DNA from: Sphingobacteriales bacterium 16-39-50
GTDB taxonomy: Bacteria > Bacteroidota > Bacteroidia > Sphingobacteriales > Sphingobacteriaceae
Reading direction: 5' to 3'
NCBI GenBank assembly: GCA_002257025.1
Contig: NCHA01000003.1
Location: 158,269-222,268, forward strand
DNA length: 64,000 nucleotides
Shown here: positions 17,628 through 26,308 of the stretch, piece after piece
Layout: each line of letters opens with the position of its first letter
How positions within the stretch are numbered: the first letter of the stretch is position 1
Made by a program: the position numbers and the translations under genes
Notes under the pieces: model-generated
Told to the model about the DNA's origin: nothing
The model's database searches: none
Seen by the model: the letters and a program-made list of their open reading frames with translations, nothing else

Positions 17628-18863
17628 TTAAATAGCAGTTTTAAGCCAGTTTTTGCCTTCTGTAAACCTAGTAACCAGCATGGCCGAAACGGTATCGCCT
17701 GTTGCATTTAAAACGGTAGCCATAGGATCAACGAGGGTACCTATAATCATCACTACCGGTAACATTTCTACAGGAAAACCATAAACGGTCATTACCAGAA
17801 TTTCTCCGATATAACCACCATTTGGAATTCCACCTTCTACCATACTTACAATGATAGTTATACCCAGTGCCATCAGAATGGTGCCCGGATCCATAAAATC
17901 CTTGCCCATTATCGCAAAGACAGCAGCAATTTTAATTATCGAAGAAACACTTGAGCCATCTTTATGAAGCGGTGCTCCAAGAGGAATAACCAAGTTACTA
18001 ATATGCTCAGGTATTTTCATCGCCCGGGCAGCTGCAAGATTAGCAGGTATTGTTGCTACACTGCTGCAGGTACTTACCGCTGTAAATGTTGGAACGATAT
18101 TATTCCTCCAGAAAATTTTGACTCCCGGAATTCCGCCTGCTATGAAAGCATAAAGAGTAAAGAATACAATGAAATAAAAGGTGCAAAAACCATAATATAT
18201 GGCCATAGAATGACCGTATGTTCCAAATAGCTGAGGACCAAATACACCAACCTGGTATGCAAAATAAGCCCCTAATCCGATCGGAGCAAGTTTCATAATC
18301 ATGATCAGGAATTGCTTCATAACCTCATCTCCTGCTATCAGAAATTTCTTAAAAGGCTCGGCCACTTGGCCCGACCTTAAGGTTGCAAATCCAATAAAGA
18401 GTGAAAATATAATGAATGCCAGCATACTCTTTCGGGATAACAATTCCGAAAATTCATTTACTGTTAATAAACTGGTTGCCTGCTCACCAAAACTCGCTGA
18501 ATGTACCTCTTCTACAACGTTTGCTGCAGTTTCGATATTCTGAGGCAGTGGAAATATCCAGACTGTAAAAATTGTTAGTATTGCAGAAATAAGAACTGTT
18601 CCTAAAAAGACAAATATCATAACCAGCATAACCTTACCCATTTTTTTTGAACGGTCAATATTGGCTATTGAAGATGCTATCGCGAAAAAAATAAGGGGTA
18701 TTACTGCTGTAAAAAGGAGATTTAAAAATATATCCCCAATGGGTTTTATAACTTCAACCTGTTTGCCTAAAAACAGACCTAAAAAGGTTCCAATCGTTAT
18801 ACCAAGAAGTAGCCTGATAATACTGGCATAGTTCTTTAAAAAACCGGATGTACCTTCATTCAT
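17628..18863 (-). CDS. Dicarboxylate/amino acid:cation symporter (DAACS family)
   Basis: A 411-aa inner-membrane transporter of the GltP/DctA (DAACS) family with eight transmembrane helices and two re-entrant loops. The serine-rich HP1 loop AVSTCSSVATIPANL and the substrate/cation segment VIPLGAPLHKDGSSVS match the family, as does the late HP2/TM8 region MATVLNATGDTVSAML. It takes up glutamate, aspartate or C4-dicarboxylates with H+ or Na+. It starts 1 bp after the nadA stop. Aspartate is the NadB substrate, so co-transcription with nadA is suggestive, but specificity is not proven. Confidence 0.93.
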   Translation of the reverse strand: MNEGTSGFLKNYASIIRLLLGITIGTFLGLFLGKQVEVIKPIGDIFLNLLFTAVIPLIFFAIASSIANIDRSKKMGKVMLVMIFVFLGTVLISAILTIFTVWIFPLPQNIETAANVVEEVHSASFGEQATSLLTVNEFSELLSRKSMLAFIIFSLFIGFATLRSGQVAEPFKKFLIAGDEVMKQFLIMIMKLAPIGLGAYFAYQVGVFGPQLFGTYGHSMAIYYGFCTFYFIVFFTLYAFIAGGIPGVKIFWRNNIVPTFTAVSTCSSVATIPANLAAARAMKIPEHISNLVIPLGAPLHKDGSSVSSIIKIAAVFAIMGKDFMDPGTILMALGITIIVSMVEGGIPNGGYIGEILVMTVYGFPVEMLPVVMIIGTLVDPMATVLNATGDTVSAMLVTRFTEGKNWLKTAI

Positions 18864-18864
18864 T

Positions 18865-19857
18865 TTATAAACCTAGTTTGGCAGAAATTTCCAGCATACG
18901 TTCAATTGGTAACTGAGCTCTTTTTATAATATCTGCAGGGACAGTAACCTCAGGCAGATCATTCTTAATACACAAATACAGCTTCTCGAGTGTATTTCTT
19001 TTCATATGCGGACAATCATTGCATGCACATGAATTATCAGGAGGAGCCGGAATAAATATCTTGTCAGGATTAGCTTTTTCCATCTGATGAATAATACCAC
19101 TTTCAGTAGCCACAATAAATTCCTTAGCAGGATTATTTATAGTGTACTTCAACAAACCGGTAGTAGATCCTATATAATCAGCCATCTTTAAAATAGCATC
19201 TTCACATTCAGGATGTGCAATAAATTTAGCTTCCGGATGTCTGTTTTTTAATTTCAAAATACGCTGTTGTGAAAAAATTTCATGGACCATACATGCACCA
19301 TTCCATAAAACTAAATCCCTTCCGGTTTTCTTTGCTACCCAGGCTCCTAAATTTTTATCGGGTCCAAAGATAATTTTCTGATCTTTTGGTAAGCTTTCCA
19401 CAATTTGTACTGCATTTGAGGAAGTACAAACTATATCGCTCATCGCTTTTAGCTCAGCAGTACAATTTACATAGGTAATTACTAAATGATCAGGGTATTT
19501 TTCTTTAAACTTTGCAAATAATTTTGGCGGACAACTATCTGATAATGAACATCCTGCTTTTAAATCAGGCAATAATACTTTTTTTGACGGAGATAATATT
19601 TTTGCGGTTTCTGCCATAAAATGAACACCGGCAAATACAATTACATCTGCATCAGTTTTAGCTGCCTGCTGTGATAAACCGAGACTATCTCCAATAAAAT
19701 CTGCAATATCCTGTATATCAGGCTCCTGATAATAATGTGCTAAAATAACTGCATTTTTTTCCTTTTTCAATCTGCATATTTCAGCAAAAAGATCGAGAGT
19801 TGGATCTATTGGCTCATCAATAAAACCTTTAATATTTAATTCTTCTAAGGTATTCAT
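18865..19857 (-). CDS. nadA: Quinolinate synthase
   Basis: A 330-aa oxygen-sensitive [4Fe-4S] enzyme that condenses iminoaspartate with dihydroxyacetone phosphate to quinolinate, the second step of NAD synthesis from aspartate. Family motifs are visible: [35 protein letters not shown] and the cluster cysteines in [18 protein letters not shown] and [12 protein letters not shown]. The length matches the compact NadA type. It is divergent from nadB across 409 bp of very AT-rich DNA. Confidence 0.97.
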   Translation of the reverse strand: MNTLEELNIKGFIDEPIDPTLDLFAEICRLKKEKNAVILAHYYQEPDIQDIADFIGDSLGLSQQAAKTDADVIVFAGVHFMAETAKILSPSKKVLLPDLKAGCSLSDSCPPKLFAKFKEKYPDHLVITYVNCTAELKAMSDIVCTSSNAVQIVESLPKDQKIIFGPDKNLGAWVAKKTGRDLVLWNGACMVHEIFSQQRILKLKNRHPEAKFIAHPECEDAILKMADYIGSTTGLLKYTINNPAKEFIVATESGIIHQMEKANPDKIFIPAPPDNSCACNDCPHMKRNTLEKLYLCIKNDLPEVTVPADIIKRAQLPIERMLEISAKLGL

Positions 19858-19927
19858 TTATCAACTATTCAATAATTATAATTTATATTATAGATAAGAA
19901 TCTTATTGTTTATTAGTGTGTTGGTAT

Positions 19928-19936
19928 TGTGAATAA
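19928..19936 (-). promoter_or_regulatory. DnaA-box match TTATTCACA
   Basis: The minus strand reads TTATTCACA, an exact match to the DnaA-box consensus TTWTNCACA. It lies in the AT-rich nadA/nadB gap. A single 9-mer is weak evidence alone; the second box 39 bases away strengthens it. Confidence 0.45.
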
Positions 19937-19975
19937 TAAACTTAATATTCTTTCGCATTAATTGTTTTTAATTAA

Positions 19976-19984
19976 TTATCCACA
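19976..19984 (+). promoter_or_regulatory. DnaA-box match TTATCCACA
   Basis: TTATCCACA is identical to the strongest E. coli DnaA boxes (R1/R4 type). It is embedded in A/T-only flanks in the nadA/nadB gap. A related TTATCCAAT (two mismatches) follows at 20035-20043. Confidence 0.5.
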
Positions 19985-20266
19985 AATTCTAAACATTATT
20001 TTTATTATAAATAACTGATTACTAAGCTTTTTAATTATCCAATTATTTTTATAAAATTTTATTTGTTTAGTTTTTCTTCCTTATAAAAGGTGGAATACTC
20101 TTAATTTTTTGCTTATAACTAAATCAAAAATAAGGTAAATTCGGCTTATTAGAAGTATTTATGAGTCTGTTTGTAAATTAATCAACCAGTATTAGTACTA
20201 AATTAACATCTTTGAGGAGCTTGTTAACATGTTTATTCATATTCAATATTCTATAATTTTTCATCC

Positions 20267-21856
20267 ATGAAAAATGTTGATTTTTTAGTGATAGGATCCG
20301 GGATTGCAGGATTAAGTTTTGCTTTGAAAGCTGCCAAATATGGTAAGGTTCTGATAGTTACAAAAGCTAATGAGGATGAATCCAATACTAAATATGCGCA
20401 GGGTGGTGTTGCTGTTGTTGTGGATAAAGAGGAAGATTCATTTGAAAAGCATATTGATGACACACTAATTGCCGGCGATGGATTGTGTGATAGGAAAATA
20501 GTTGAGATTGTTGTTAAAGAGGGGCCTGCACGTATTGATGAAATTATTCGATATGGTACCCATTTTGACAAAACCAATAAGGGAATATTTGACCTTGCTA
20601 AAGAAGGTGGCCATTCTGAAAGCAGGGTTTTGCATTATAAGGATATAACCGGTTTTGAAATTGAAAGGGCTCTGCTAAAACAAATTCACAGTGACCCTAA
20701 TATTGAGATTTTAACTCATTATTTCGCAGTTGAATTAATAACTCAACATCATATTGGCGAGTTAGTAGGTAGAAGATCAGACAATATTGAGTGCTATGGG
20801 ATCTATGCGCTTGATACCTCAACTAATAAAGTTGAAAAATTTTTATCAAAGGTGACTTTAATGGCTTCCGGTGGTGCTGGTCATATTTATGCTACAACCA
20901 CAAATCCAGTTATTGCAACTGGCGATGGAATTGCTATGGCTTATCGGGCTAAGGCAAAAGTAAGAAATATGGAATTTATTCAATTTCATCCTACAGCTTT
21001 ATATAATCCTGGAGAATATCCGTCTTTCTTAATATCTGAGGCTGTTCGTGGTTTCGGAGGTGTGCTTAAAACGAAAAATGGTGAGGAGTTTATGCAGAAT
21101 TATGATGAGCGTGGTTCATTAGCTCCACGTGATATTGTAGCCAGAGCTATTGATGCTGAAATGAAAAAATCAGGTGATGATTTTGTTTATCTCGACATCA
21201 GGCATCGTGAGAAGGCTGATATTCTATCACATTTCCCTAATATTTACGCCAAATGTTTGAGTATTGGTCTGGATATGACACGGGATCTGATTCCTGTTAC
21301 TCCTGCAGCTCATTATATGTGTGGCGGTATACTAGTTGACGAGGATGGTAAGTCTTCAATTCACAGGCTTTATGCCTGCGGTGAGTGTACCTCAACTGGT
21401 CTGCATGGAGCAAACAGATTGGCGTCCAATTCTTTGCTCGAGGCCCCTGTTTTTGCTCACAGGATTTATGAAGATGCGATCAAGGTTTTTAAGAATTATG
21501 AAATTCCTGATAATATACCTGAATGGGATGAAACTGATACTAAACTTTCAAATGAAGACATTCTGGTAACCCACAATCTTCGGGAAACCCAAAAGGTTAT
21601 GAGTGATTATGTTGGTATTGTCAGATCTGATTTCAGATTGGAAAGAGCGATGCGACGTTTAGGATTATTGTATGAAGAAACCGAAAGTTTTTACAAGAAG
21701 ACAACATTGTCTGTAAAACTATGTGAGCTTCGAAATGTTATTCAGAATGCTTACATCGTTATAAAATCAGCAATGTTAAGAAAAGAGAGCAGGGGGCTTC
21801 ATTATACAACTGACTATAAGCCCCATGCACTTGAGCCACATGATACCGTTTTTTAA
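20267..21856 (+). CDS. nadB: L-aspartate oxidase
   Basis: A 529-aa FAD enzyme that oxidises L-aspartate to iminoaspartate for NadA. The FAD-binding motif is VIGSGIAGLSFALKAAKYGK at the N-terminus. Active-site regions are KYAQGGVAVV, MEFIQFHPTALYNPGE, EAVRGFGG and the FAD-closing YACGECTSTGLHGANRLASN. The C-terminal helical succinate-dehydrogenase-like domain spans about 420-529. The coding strand is strikingly G/T rich: in 300 sampled bases I counted 79 G and 33 C, against 71 and 70 in 360 bases of mfd. This may reflect leading-strand location. Confidence 0.97.
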   Translation: MKNVDFLVIGSGIAGLSFALKAAKYGKVLIVTKANEDESNTKYAQGGVAVVVDKEEDSFEKHIDDTLIAGDGLCDRKIVEIVVKEGPARIDEIIRYGTHFDKTNKGIFDLAKEGGHSESRVLHYKDITGFEIERALLKQIHSDPNIEILTHYFAVELITQHHIGELVGRRSDNIECYGIYALDTSTNKVEKFLSKVTLMASGGAGHIYATTTNPVIATGDGIAMAYRAKAKVRNMEFIQFHPTALYNPGEYPSFLISEAVRGFGGVLKTKNGEEFMQNYDERGSLAPRDIVARAIDAEMKKSGDDFVYLDIRHREKADILSHFPNIYAKCLSIGLDMTRDLIPVTPAAHYMCGGILVDEDGKSSIHRLYACGECTSTGLHGANRLASNSLLEAPVFAHRIYEDAIKVFKNYEIPDNIPEWDETDTKLSNEDILVTHNLRETQKVMSDYVGIVRSDFRLERAMRRLGLLYEETESFYKKTTLSVKLCELRNVIQNAYIVIKSAMLRKESRGLHYTTDYKPHALEPHDTVF

Positions 21857-21867
21857 TATATTTTTTT

Positions 21868-22389
21868 ATGGCGCTTATTCTACCGGTTAAGAATGTCTTT
21901 CCTGAAATTGGGACTAATTGTTTCCTTGCAGAGAACAGTACCATAGTTGGTGATGTTGTTATAGGTAATAATTGCTCCGTTTGGTTTAATGCTGTAATTA
22001 GAGGGGATGTTAATTATATCAGGATTGGCGATAATACCAATATCCAGGATGGTGCTGTAATACATTGTACCTACCAGAAAGCAGCTACTGAAATTGGTAA
22101 CAATGTATCAATAGGCCATAACGCACTCGTTCATGGTTGTACATTGTATGATCATGTACTTATAGGAATGGGTGCCATAGTAATGGATCATGCGATCGTT
22201 AATGAGTATTGTATAATTGCTGCCGGAGCTATCGTTCTTGAGAATACTGTTTGCGAAGCAGGGTTTTTATATGCAGGCATACCCGCCAGAAAGATTAAAG
22301 CTCTGACAGATCAGCAAATGGAAATGCTTAATAAGCTTCCCGAAAACTATAAATTATATTCTACCTGGTTTATTAAGGATCAGGAATAA
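21868..22389 (+). CDS. Gamma-carbonic anhydrase-like hexapeptide protein
   Basis: A 173-aa left-handed beta-helix protein of the YrdA/PaaY/gamma-carbonic anhydrase group. Hexapeptide repeats run from about residue 25 to 140 (VVIGNNCSVWFNAVIRGD, YIRIGDNTNIQDGAVIH, ATEIGNNVSIGHNALVHGC). The three metal-binding His are visible in AVIHCT, IGHNALVHGC and neighbours. Trimers bind Zn or Fe; many homologues show weak or no carbonic anhydrase activity, so the reaction is uncertain. It follows nadB by 11 bp and is likely co-transcribed. Its 3' end overlaps the convergent lipoprotein gene by 17 bp. Confidence 0.9.
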   Translation: MALILPVKNVFPEIGTNCFLAENSTIVGDVVIGNNCSVWFNAVIRGDVNYIRIGDNTNIQDGAVIHCTYQKAATEIGNNVSIGHNALVHGCTLYDHVLIGMGAIVMDHAIVNEYCIIAAGAIVLENTVCEAGFLYAGIPARKIKALTDQQMEMLNKLPENYKLYSTWFIKDQE

Positions 22390-23998
22390 CTACATTTTCC
22401 TCCAGGTCCCAGTTGGGTCTAAGGGAGATTGTTTTGTCAAAGTTCCAGGTTTTTTCAGGTTGTCTTCCTTCCTTAACATTTCCGGTATCCCATTCTCCGT
22501 TGTCATTGTCATCATAAATGACACGGATTAAATATTTTGCAGTAGGGTATCTTATATAGTTGAGCAGGGTGTTCTTTTTGATCGAATTTTGTTTTAGGAT
22601 TTCTTTCCGTTCATTTAGCCATTGCACCAGATAGGTTTTTGTTGTGTCGGGAACACTTACGTTTATGGATATGCTACCATAATTGTCGTCAATATCCAAC
22701 TCAAATTTCTTTGAATAGACCTTTGATTTAGTCCCTAAAACATCCGTAAAGGCATTCTCCGCCAGTTTTAAAATGTATTGTTTTTTCAGTTTCCAGGGAT
22801 ATTTTAAGCTATAGGTTCTGAGTGATTTAGGGTCTTTGACTATCTGATAACCTTTTGCAGGTATTGAGTCTTCGAGAAGAGTTATTTGTGATTCCTGATA
22901 GGATTGAATAGGGGATGATAGTTTCAATATTAATTCTGAACCTGGTCTTATTTTGCTACCAGATAGGTTATCGGATGCAACAAGGGATTTGATATAAGTA
23001 TCTCTTTTATTTCTTCTGAGTGTAACTGTGTCGAGCGCTTTTCCCGCTGAGTTAACCACAACATCTATTGAATCAAAATTTAGTTCAGGTATCCATATTG
23101 TTGCCGAGTCCCTCGTCAAGCTAAACTCAACTGTTTTGTTTTGATCGATGCTCGCAGGTTCAATTATGTTTATTGTAGGATTAATTATGGGTCTGTTGAA
23201 CGTTAAACTTATTCGTCCATCTCCTTCAATACTACGATCTTTTACAATTAAAACATTGGGATATTCTTTGAATACCTGCAAGACAATTCCACTGGTATCT
23301 TTTGTTAGCTTAATGGGGTTTTGAAGAAATCCGATCTCTTCGTTCTGGCCGTTGTATATTCTATCGCCACCCTGTTCCAGTAATGCATATAATTTATAGG
23401 TATCTTCTCTTAGGTTGGAAAGTTTGAATGTGCCTGCTGTGTCGGTTATATTGAATACACTAGCTTTCTTTTTTCCGAATAGGGAATCCTGACTTACAGG
23501 TAAAATGAATACAGTAACATCTTTCTGTTTTTCCTTTGTTAGTGAGTTAATTACTTTTCCAGATATCGAAAGTGAATCAATTTCATTACCAGTTGAAAAC
23601 ACGTATGAGTAATTTTTAAGAATGTTACTTTCATTTACATCAGCTATAGCCTTACCAAAATTTATGGAGTAAGTTGTGTTTGCCTCAAGTTCCTGTTTAA
23701 ACTCGATTTCCAGATTTTCCTTCTTTACTTTAAAGACGGGAGGAATATCCATCGCTGGTGAGATACTTATTTCAGTATACTCATTGCTAAGTTTTACAAA
23801 TTCATTGAATTCGATTTCAATTTTTTTTGCTGTAAAGTTTTTTGTGAAATTTTTTGGCACCTCGTTCACTATTCCCGGTGGTATACTATCCTTTGGTCCA
23901 CCGGTTGGCGATTGCATACTCGCACAGCCCGATATATAGGTCGTCAGCCAAAACAGAACGATTGCTGCAAGAAAAAACACACTCTTTTTATTATTCAC
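22373..23998 (-). CDS. Ig-like domain lipoprotein (SbsA Ig-like / Big_5)
   Basis: A 541-aa surface or periplasmic lipoprotein. A GTG start gives MNNKKSVFFLAAIVLF and a lipobox near YISGCAS, with Cys25 as the lipidated residue. The motif MQSPTGGPKDSIPPGIV just after it is characteristic of a conserved Bacteroidota family. Residues 40-140 form an Ig-like (Big_5) domain (EIEFNEFVKL, YSINFGKAIADVNESN), followed by carboxypeptidase-regulatory-like and further beta domains ending with IYDDNDNGEWDTGN, a Ca-binding-like turn. Function is unknown. The start codon lies inside a TTATTCACA 9-mer (23991-23999), probably coincidence. Confidence 0.87.
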   Translation of the reverse strand: MNNKKSVFFLAAIVLFWLTTYISGCASMQSPTGGPKDSIPPGIVNEVPKNFTKNFTAKKIEIEFNEFVKLSNEYTEISISPAMDIPPVFKVKKENLEIEFKQELEANTTYSINFGKAIADVNESNILKNYSYVFSTGNEIDSLSISGKVINSLTKEKQKDVTVFILPVSQDSLFGKKKASVFNITDTAGTFKLSNLREDTYKLYALLEQGGDRIYNGQNEEIGFLQNPIKLTKDTSGIVLQVFKEYPNVLIVKDRSIEGDGRISLTFNRPIINPTINIIEPASIDQNKTVEFSLTRDSATIWIPELNFDSIDVVVNSAGKALDTVTLRRNKRDTYIKSLVASDNLSGSKIRPGSELILKLSSPIQSYQESQITLLEDSIPAKGYQIVKDPKSLRTYSLKYPWKLKKQYILKLAENAFTDVLGTKSKVYSKKFELDIDDNYGSISINVSVPDTTKTYLVQWLNERKEILKQNSIKKNTLLNYIRYPTAKYLIRVIYDDNDNGEWDTGNVKEGRQPEKTWNFDKTISLRPNWDLEENVVIPDP

Positions 23999-24134
23999 AA
24001 TTTATAAGCCTTATAGACGATTTTCTATGTTTTTGGATTACTAATATTAACTGGGTCGAGAAAGTTGCGTATATCTTATTATTTAAGGCCAGAGATATTT
24101 GCTATTAATAATCTGATAATGAGATAGTTAGCAA

Positions 24135-25997
24135 TTATCTGGCCATATGAACCATTAAAACGGAGATATCTGATGGTGAAACTCCCGAAATACGTGAAGC
24201 CTGCCCGAGGGTTCTTGGTTTTATTTTCATCAGTTTTTCCCTTGCTTCTTTTGACAATGAAACAAGGTCAAGATAATTAAATTCAGGATTGATAGTCTGA
24301 TCTTCCATTCGTTTCATTTTATCTACTATCTCGAGTTCCTTTTCAAAGTAGCTTTCATATTTCACTTTTATTTCTGCCTGTTCAACGGTTTCCCTGTCAT
24401 ATTTATTTAGTAATTCACTGAACACTAAATCTGCTTTTTTAAGATCTTTAAATCCTATTTGAGGCCTGGTTATGAGCTGAAACATTTTTACATTTTGCGA
24501 TATACCCGGTGTACCCTGTTCTTCAAGAATAGCATTTACCGCCTCGGGTCCAATTGAAGTAGTTTTCAAGTAGCTGACCAGATGATCAGCATTTTCTATT
24601 TTCTTATTTACCTTATCAAATCGTTCATCCGAAATTAATCCTAATTTGTGACCTATTGGACTTAGTCTGATATCTGCATTGTCCTGTCTTAATAGTAGTC
24701 TATGCTCGGCTCTTGAGGTAAACATACGATAAGGTTCTTCAGTTCCTTTTGTTACCAGGTCATCTATTAATACACCGATATACGATTCAGCTCTTTTTAG
24801 AATTAGTTCTTCCTTGTTATTTATTTTGAGGTGTGCATTAATTCCAGCCATAAAACCCTGACAGGCGGCCTCTTCATATCCTGTAGTTCCATTTATTTGT
24901 CCGGCAAAATAGAGGTTACCTATATTTTTTGTCTCAAGAGTAAGTCCAAGTTGTGTAGGCGGAAAGAAGTCATATTCAATTGCATAGCCCGGTCTGAACA
25001 TTTTTGCTTTTTCGAAACCAGGAATTTTAGTTAATGCCCTATATTGCACGTCCTCTGGTAGGGAAGTTGAAAAACCGTTTACATAGATCTCCACAGTATT
25101 CCATCCCTCTGGTTCTACAAAGATTTGGTGCCTGTCGCGTTCAGCAAAGCGGTTGATTTTGTCTTCTATCGATGGACAATAGCGTGGACCTAATCCTTTG
25201 ATGCGGCCTGTAAACATTGGAGACTTTTCAAAGCCTTCTTTAAGTGTTTCATGTACTTCCGAGTTTGTATAGGTTATCCAGCAGCATTTTTGCTCTTTTG
25301 GTAGAACCACATCGGTATAGGAGAATCTTCCACGTTCCGGATCTCCCCATTGTTCTTCCATCTTTGAATAGTCCAGCGAACGTCCGTCTACCCTGGGAGG
25401 AGTTCCGGTCTTCATTCTGCCTGCTTCGAATCCTAACTCAACCAGCTGTTCTGTTATTCCTGTTGCTGATTTCTCTCCTGTTCTACCACCCCCAAATTTC
25501 TTTTCACCTATATGGATTATCCCATTCAGGAATGTTCCATTTGTCAAAACAACTGCTTCTGATCTTATTTTTAGACCAAGCGATGTCCTTACTCCACATG
25601 CTTTATTGTTCTCTATAAGTAGAGAAGTCGCTGTATCCTGCCAAAAATCAACATTTGGAGTACGCTCTAATGCTAATCTCCATTCTTCGGCGAAGCGTTT
25701 TCTGTCGTTTTGAGCTCTCGGGCTCCACATAGCAGGTCCTTTCGAACTATTTAACATGCGGAATTGTAATGTAGTTTTATCCGTAATTATTCCTGAATAT
25801 CCACCCATTGCATCAATTTCACGAACAATTTGTCCTTTGGCAACACCACCCATAGCTGGATTACAACTCATTTGAGCTATTGTTTCCATATTCATGGTAA
25901 TCAATAGAACCCTTGATCCCAAATTGGCTGCTGCGGCTGCGGCTTCGCAACCTGCATGCCCTGCACCTACTACTATTATATCGTATTTATCAAACAT
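24135..25997 (-). CDS. mnmG: tRNA uridine-5-carboxymethylaminomethyl modification enzyme MnmG (GidA)
   Basis: A 620-aa FAD protein that, with MnmE, adds the cmnm5 group to wobble uridine-34 of several tRNAs. The N-terminal Rossmann motif is [19 protein letters not shown]. Other family signatures are [40 protein letters not shown] with the conserved Cys region, [14 protein letters not shown] and [18 protein letters not shown]. The C-terminal helical MnmE/tRNA-binding region ends with [17 protein letters not shown]. Length is standard. The gene is often origin-proximal in bacteria, and here a parS-like palindrome lies 10 bp upstream of its ATG. mnmE is not in the window. Confidence 0.98.
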   Translation of the reverse strand: MFDKYDIIVVGAGHAGCEAAAAAANLGSRVLLITMNMETIAQMSCNPAMGGVAKGQIVREIDAMGGYSGIITDKTTLQFRMLNSSKGPAMWSPRAQNDRKRFAEEWRLALERTPNVDFWQDTATSLLIENNKACGVRTSLGLKIRSEAVVLTNGTFLNGIIHIGEKKFGGGRTGEKSATGITEQLVELGFEAGRMKTGTPPRVDGRSLDYSKMEEQWGDPERGRFSYTDVVLPKEQKCCWITYTNSEVHETLKEGFEKSPMFTGRIKGLGPRYCPSIEDKINRFAERDRHQIFVEPEGWNTVEIYVNGFSTSLPEDVQYRALTKIPGFEKAKMFRPGYAIEYDFFPPTQLGLTLETKNIGNLYFAGQINGTTGYEEAACQGFMAGINAHLKINNKEELILKRAESYIGVLIDDLVTKGTEEPYRMFTSRAEHRLLLRQDNADIRLSPIGHKLGLISDERFDKVNKKIENADHLVSYLKTTSIGPEAVNAILEEQGTPGISQNVKMFQLITRPQIGFKDLKKADLVFSELLNKYDRETVEQAEIKVKYESYFEKELEIVDKMKRMEDQTINPEFNYLDLVSLSKEAREKLMKIKPRTLGQASRISGVSPSDISVLMVHMAR

Positions 25998-26006
25998 TTT
26001 TTATGA

Positions 26007-26022
26007 TGTTCCACGTGGAACT
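26007..26022. promoter_or_regulatory. parS-like palindrome (TGTTCCACGTGGAACT)
   Basis: GTTCCACGTGGAAC (26008-26021) is a perfect 14-bp palindrome. It matches the ParB-binding consensus TGTTNCACGTGAAACA at all but two positions. It lies in the 50-bp gap between mnmG and the small membrane gene, 10 bp upstream of the mnmG ATG. Confidence 0.7.
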
Positions 26023-26047
26023 ATAGAGTTTGTAAAAATAATCATTA

Positions 26048-26305
26048 CTATTTAATAATTGTTTCACGTGAAACATACTTAAAAAGAGAGATGAGAGCCG
26101 CAATCGCCCAAACAGCATTAAGAAAAACAAATGGGTAAAATTGTACCAAATAGGAAGAATAACCACACAATGCTGCCCCGGTTAAATTCAAGGTGCTGTA
26201 CCATTTGCTATCCGTCGGCATCTTTTTCTTTAAATTGAGATAAAATGCGATGAGCAATAAGCTTACTCCTGCGGATGCCAAAAAATCTGATGTGCTCATA
26301 TTCAT
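26048..26305 (-). CDS. CBU_0592-type small membrane protein
   Basis: An 85-aa protein with three hydrophobic segments (about residues 8-24, 39-56 and 58-75). It carries the pattern LTGAALCGYSSYLVQFYPFVFLN..W typical of the CBU_0592 family, small membrane proteins of unknown function. The start could be ATG 26305 or the second ATG two codons on. It follows the ABC-F gene with a 3-bp gap, so is probably its last co-transcribed gene. Its C-terminal codons contain the perfect parS site, a constraint on its final residues. Confidence 0.8.
   Translation of the reverse strand: MNMSTSDFLASAGVSLLLIAFYLNLKKKMPTDSKWYSTLNLTGAALCGYSSYLVQFYPFVFLNAVWAIAALISLFKYVSRETIIK
26060..26075. promoter_or_regulatory. 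Perfect parS site (TGTTTCACGTGAAACA)
   Basis: A perfect 16-bp palindrome identical to the widely conserved chromosomal parS consensus bound by ParB (Spo0J). It lies inside the last codons of the small membrane protein gene (encoding VSRET), 53 bp centre-to-centre from the first site. parS sites of this type are almost always within the origin-proximal part of bacterial chromosomes. Confidence 0.85.
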
Positions 26306-26308
26306 TTT

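Larger units (their letters stand above)
19858..20266. other. AT-rich nadA/nadB intergenic region; candidate replication origin
   Basis: This is the only gene-free stretch above 300 bp. By hand count, 19861-20100 contains 43 G or C in 240 bases (about 18%), far below the genes around it. It contains two exact TTATnCACA DnaA-box matches in opposite orientations 39 bases apart and a weaker TTATCCAAT. Long A/T runs (for example 19990-20075) could act as a DNA unwinding element. It must also hold the nadA and nadB promoters, but no perfect TAnnTTTG was found; CATCTTTG near 20208 is one base off. Origin function is inference. Confidence 0.4.

Noticed and set aside
23991..23999. Third TTATTCACA 9-mer
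   Set aside because: It coincides with the GTG start codon of the Ig-like lipoprotein in ordinary DNA and is isolated; likely chance.
25244..25618. 124-codon plus-strand open frame
   Set aside because: It lies fully antisense inside mnmG, has no recognisable family and no promoter; a by-product of composition.
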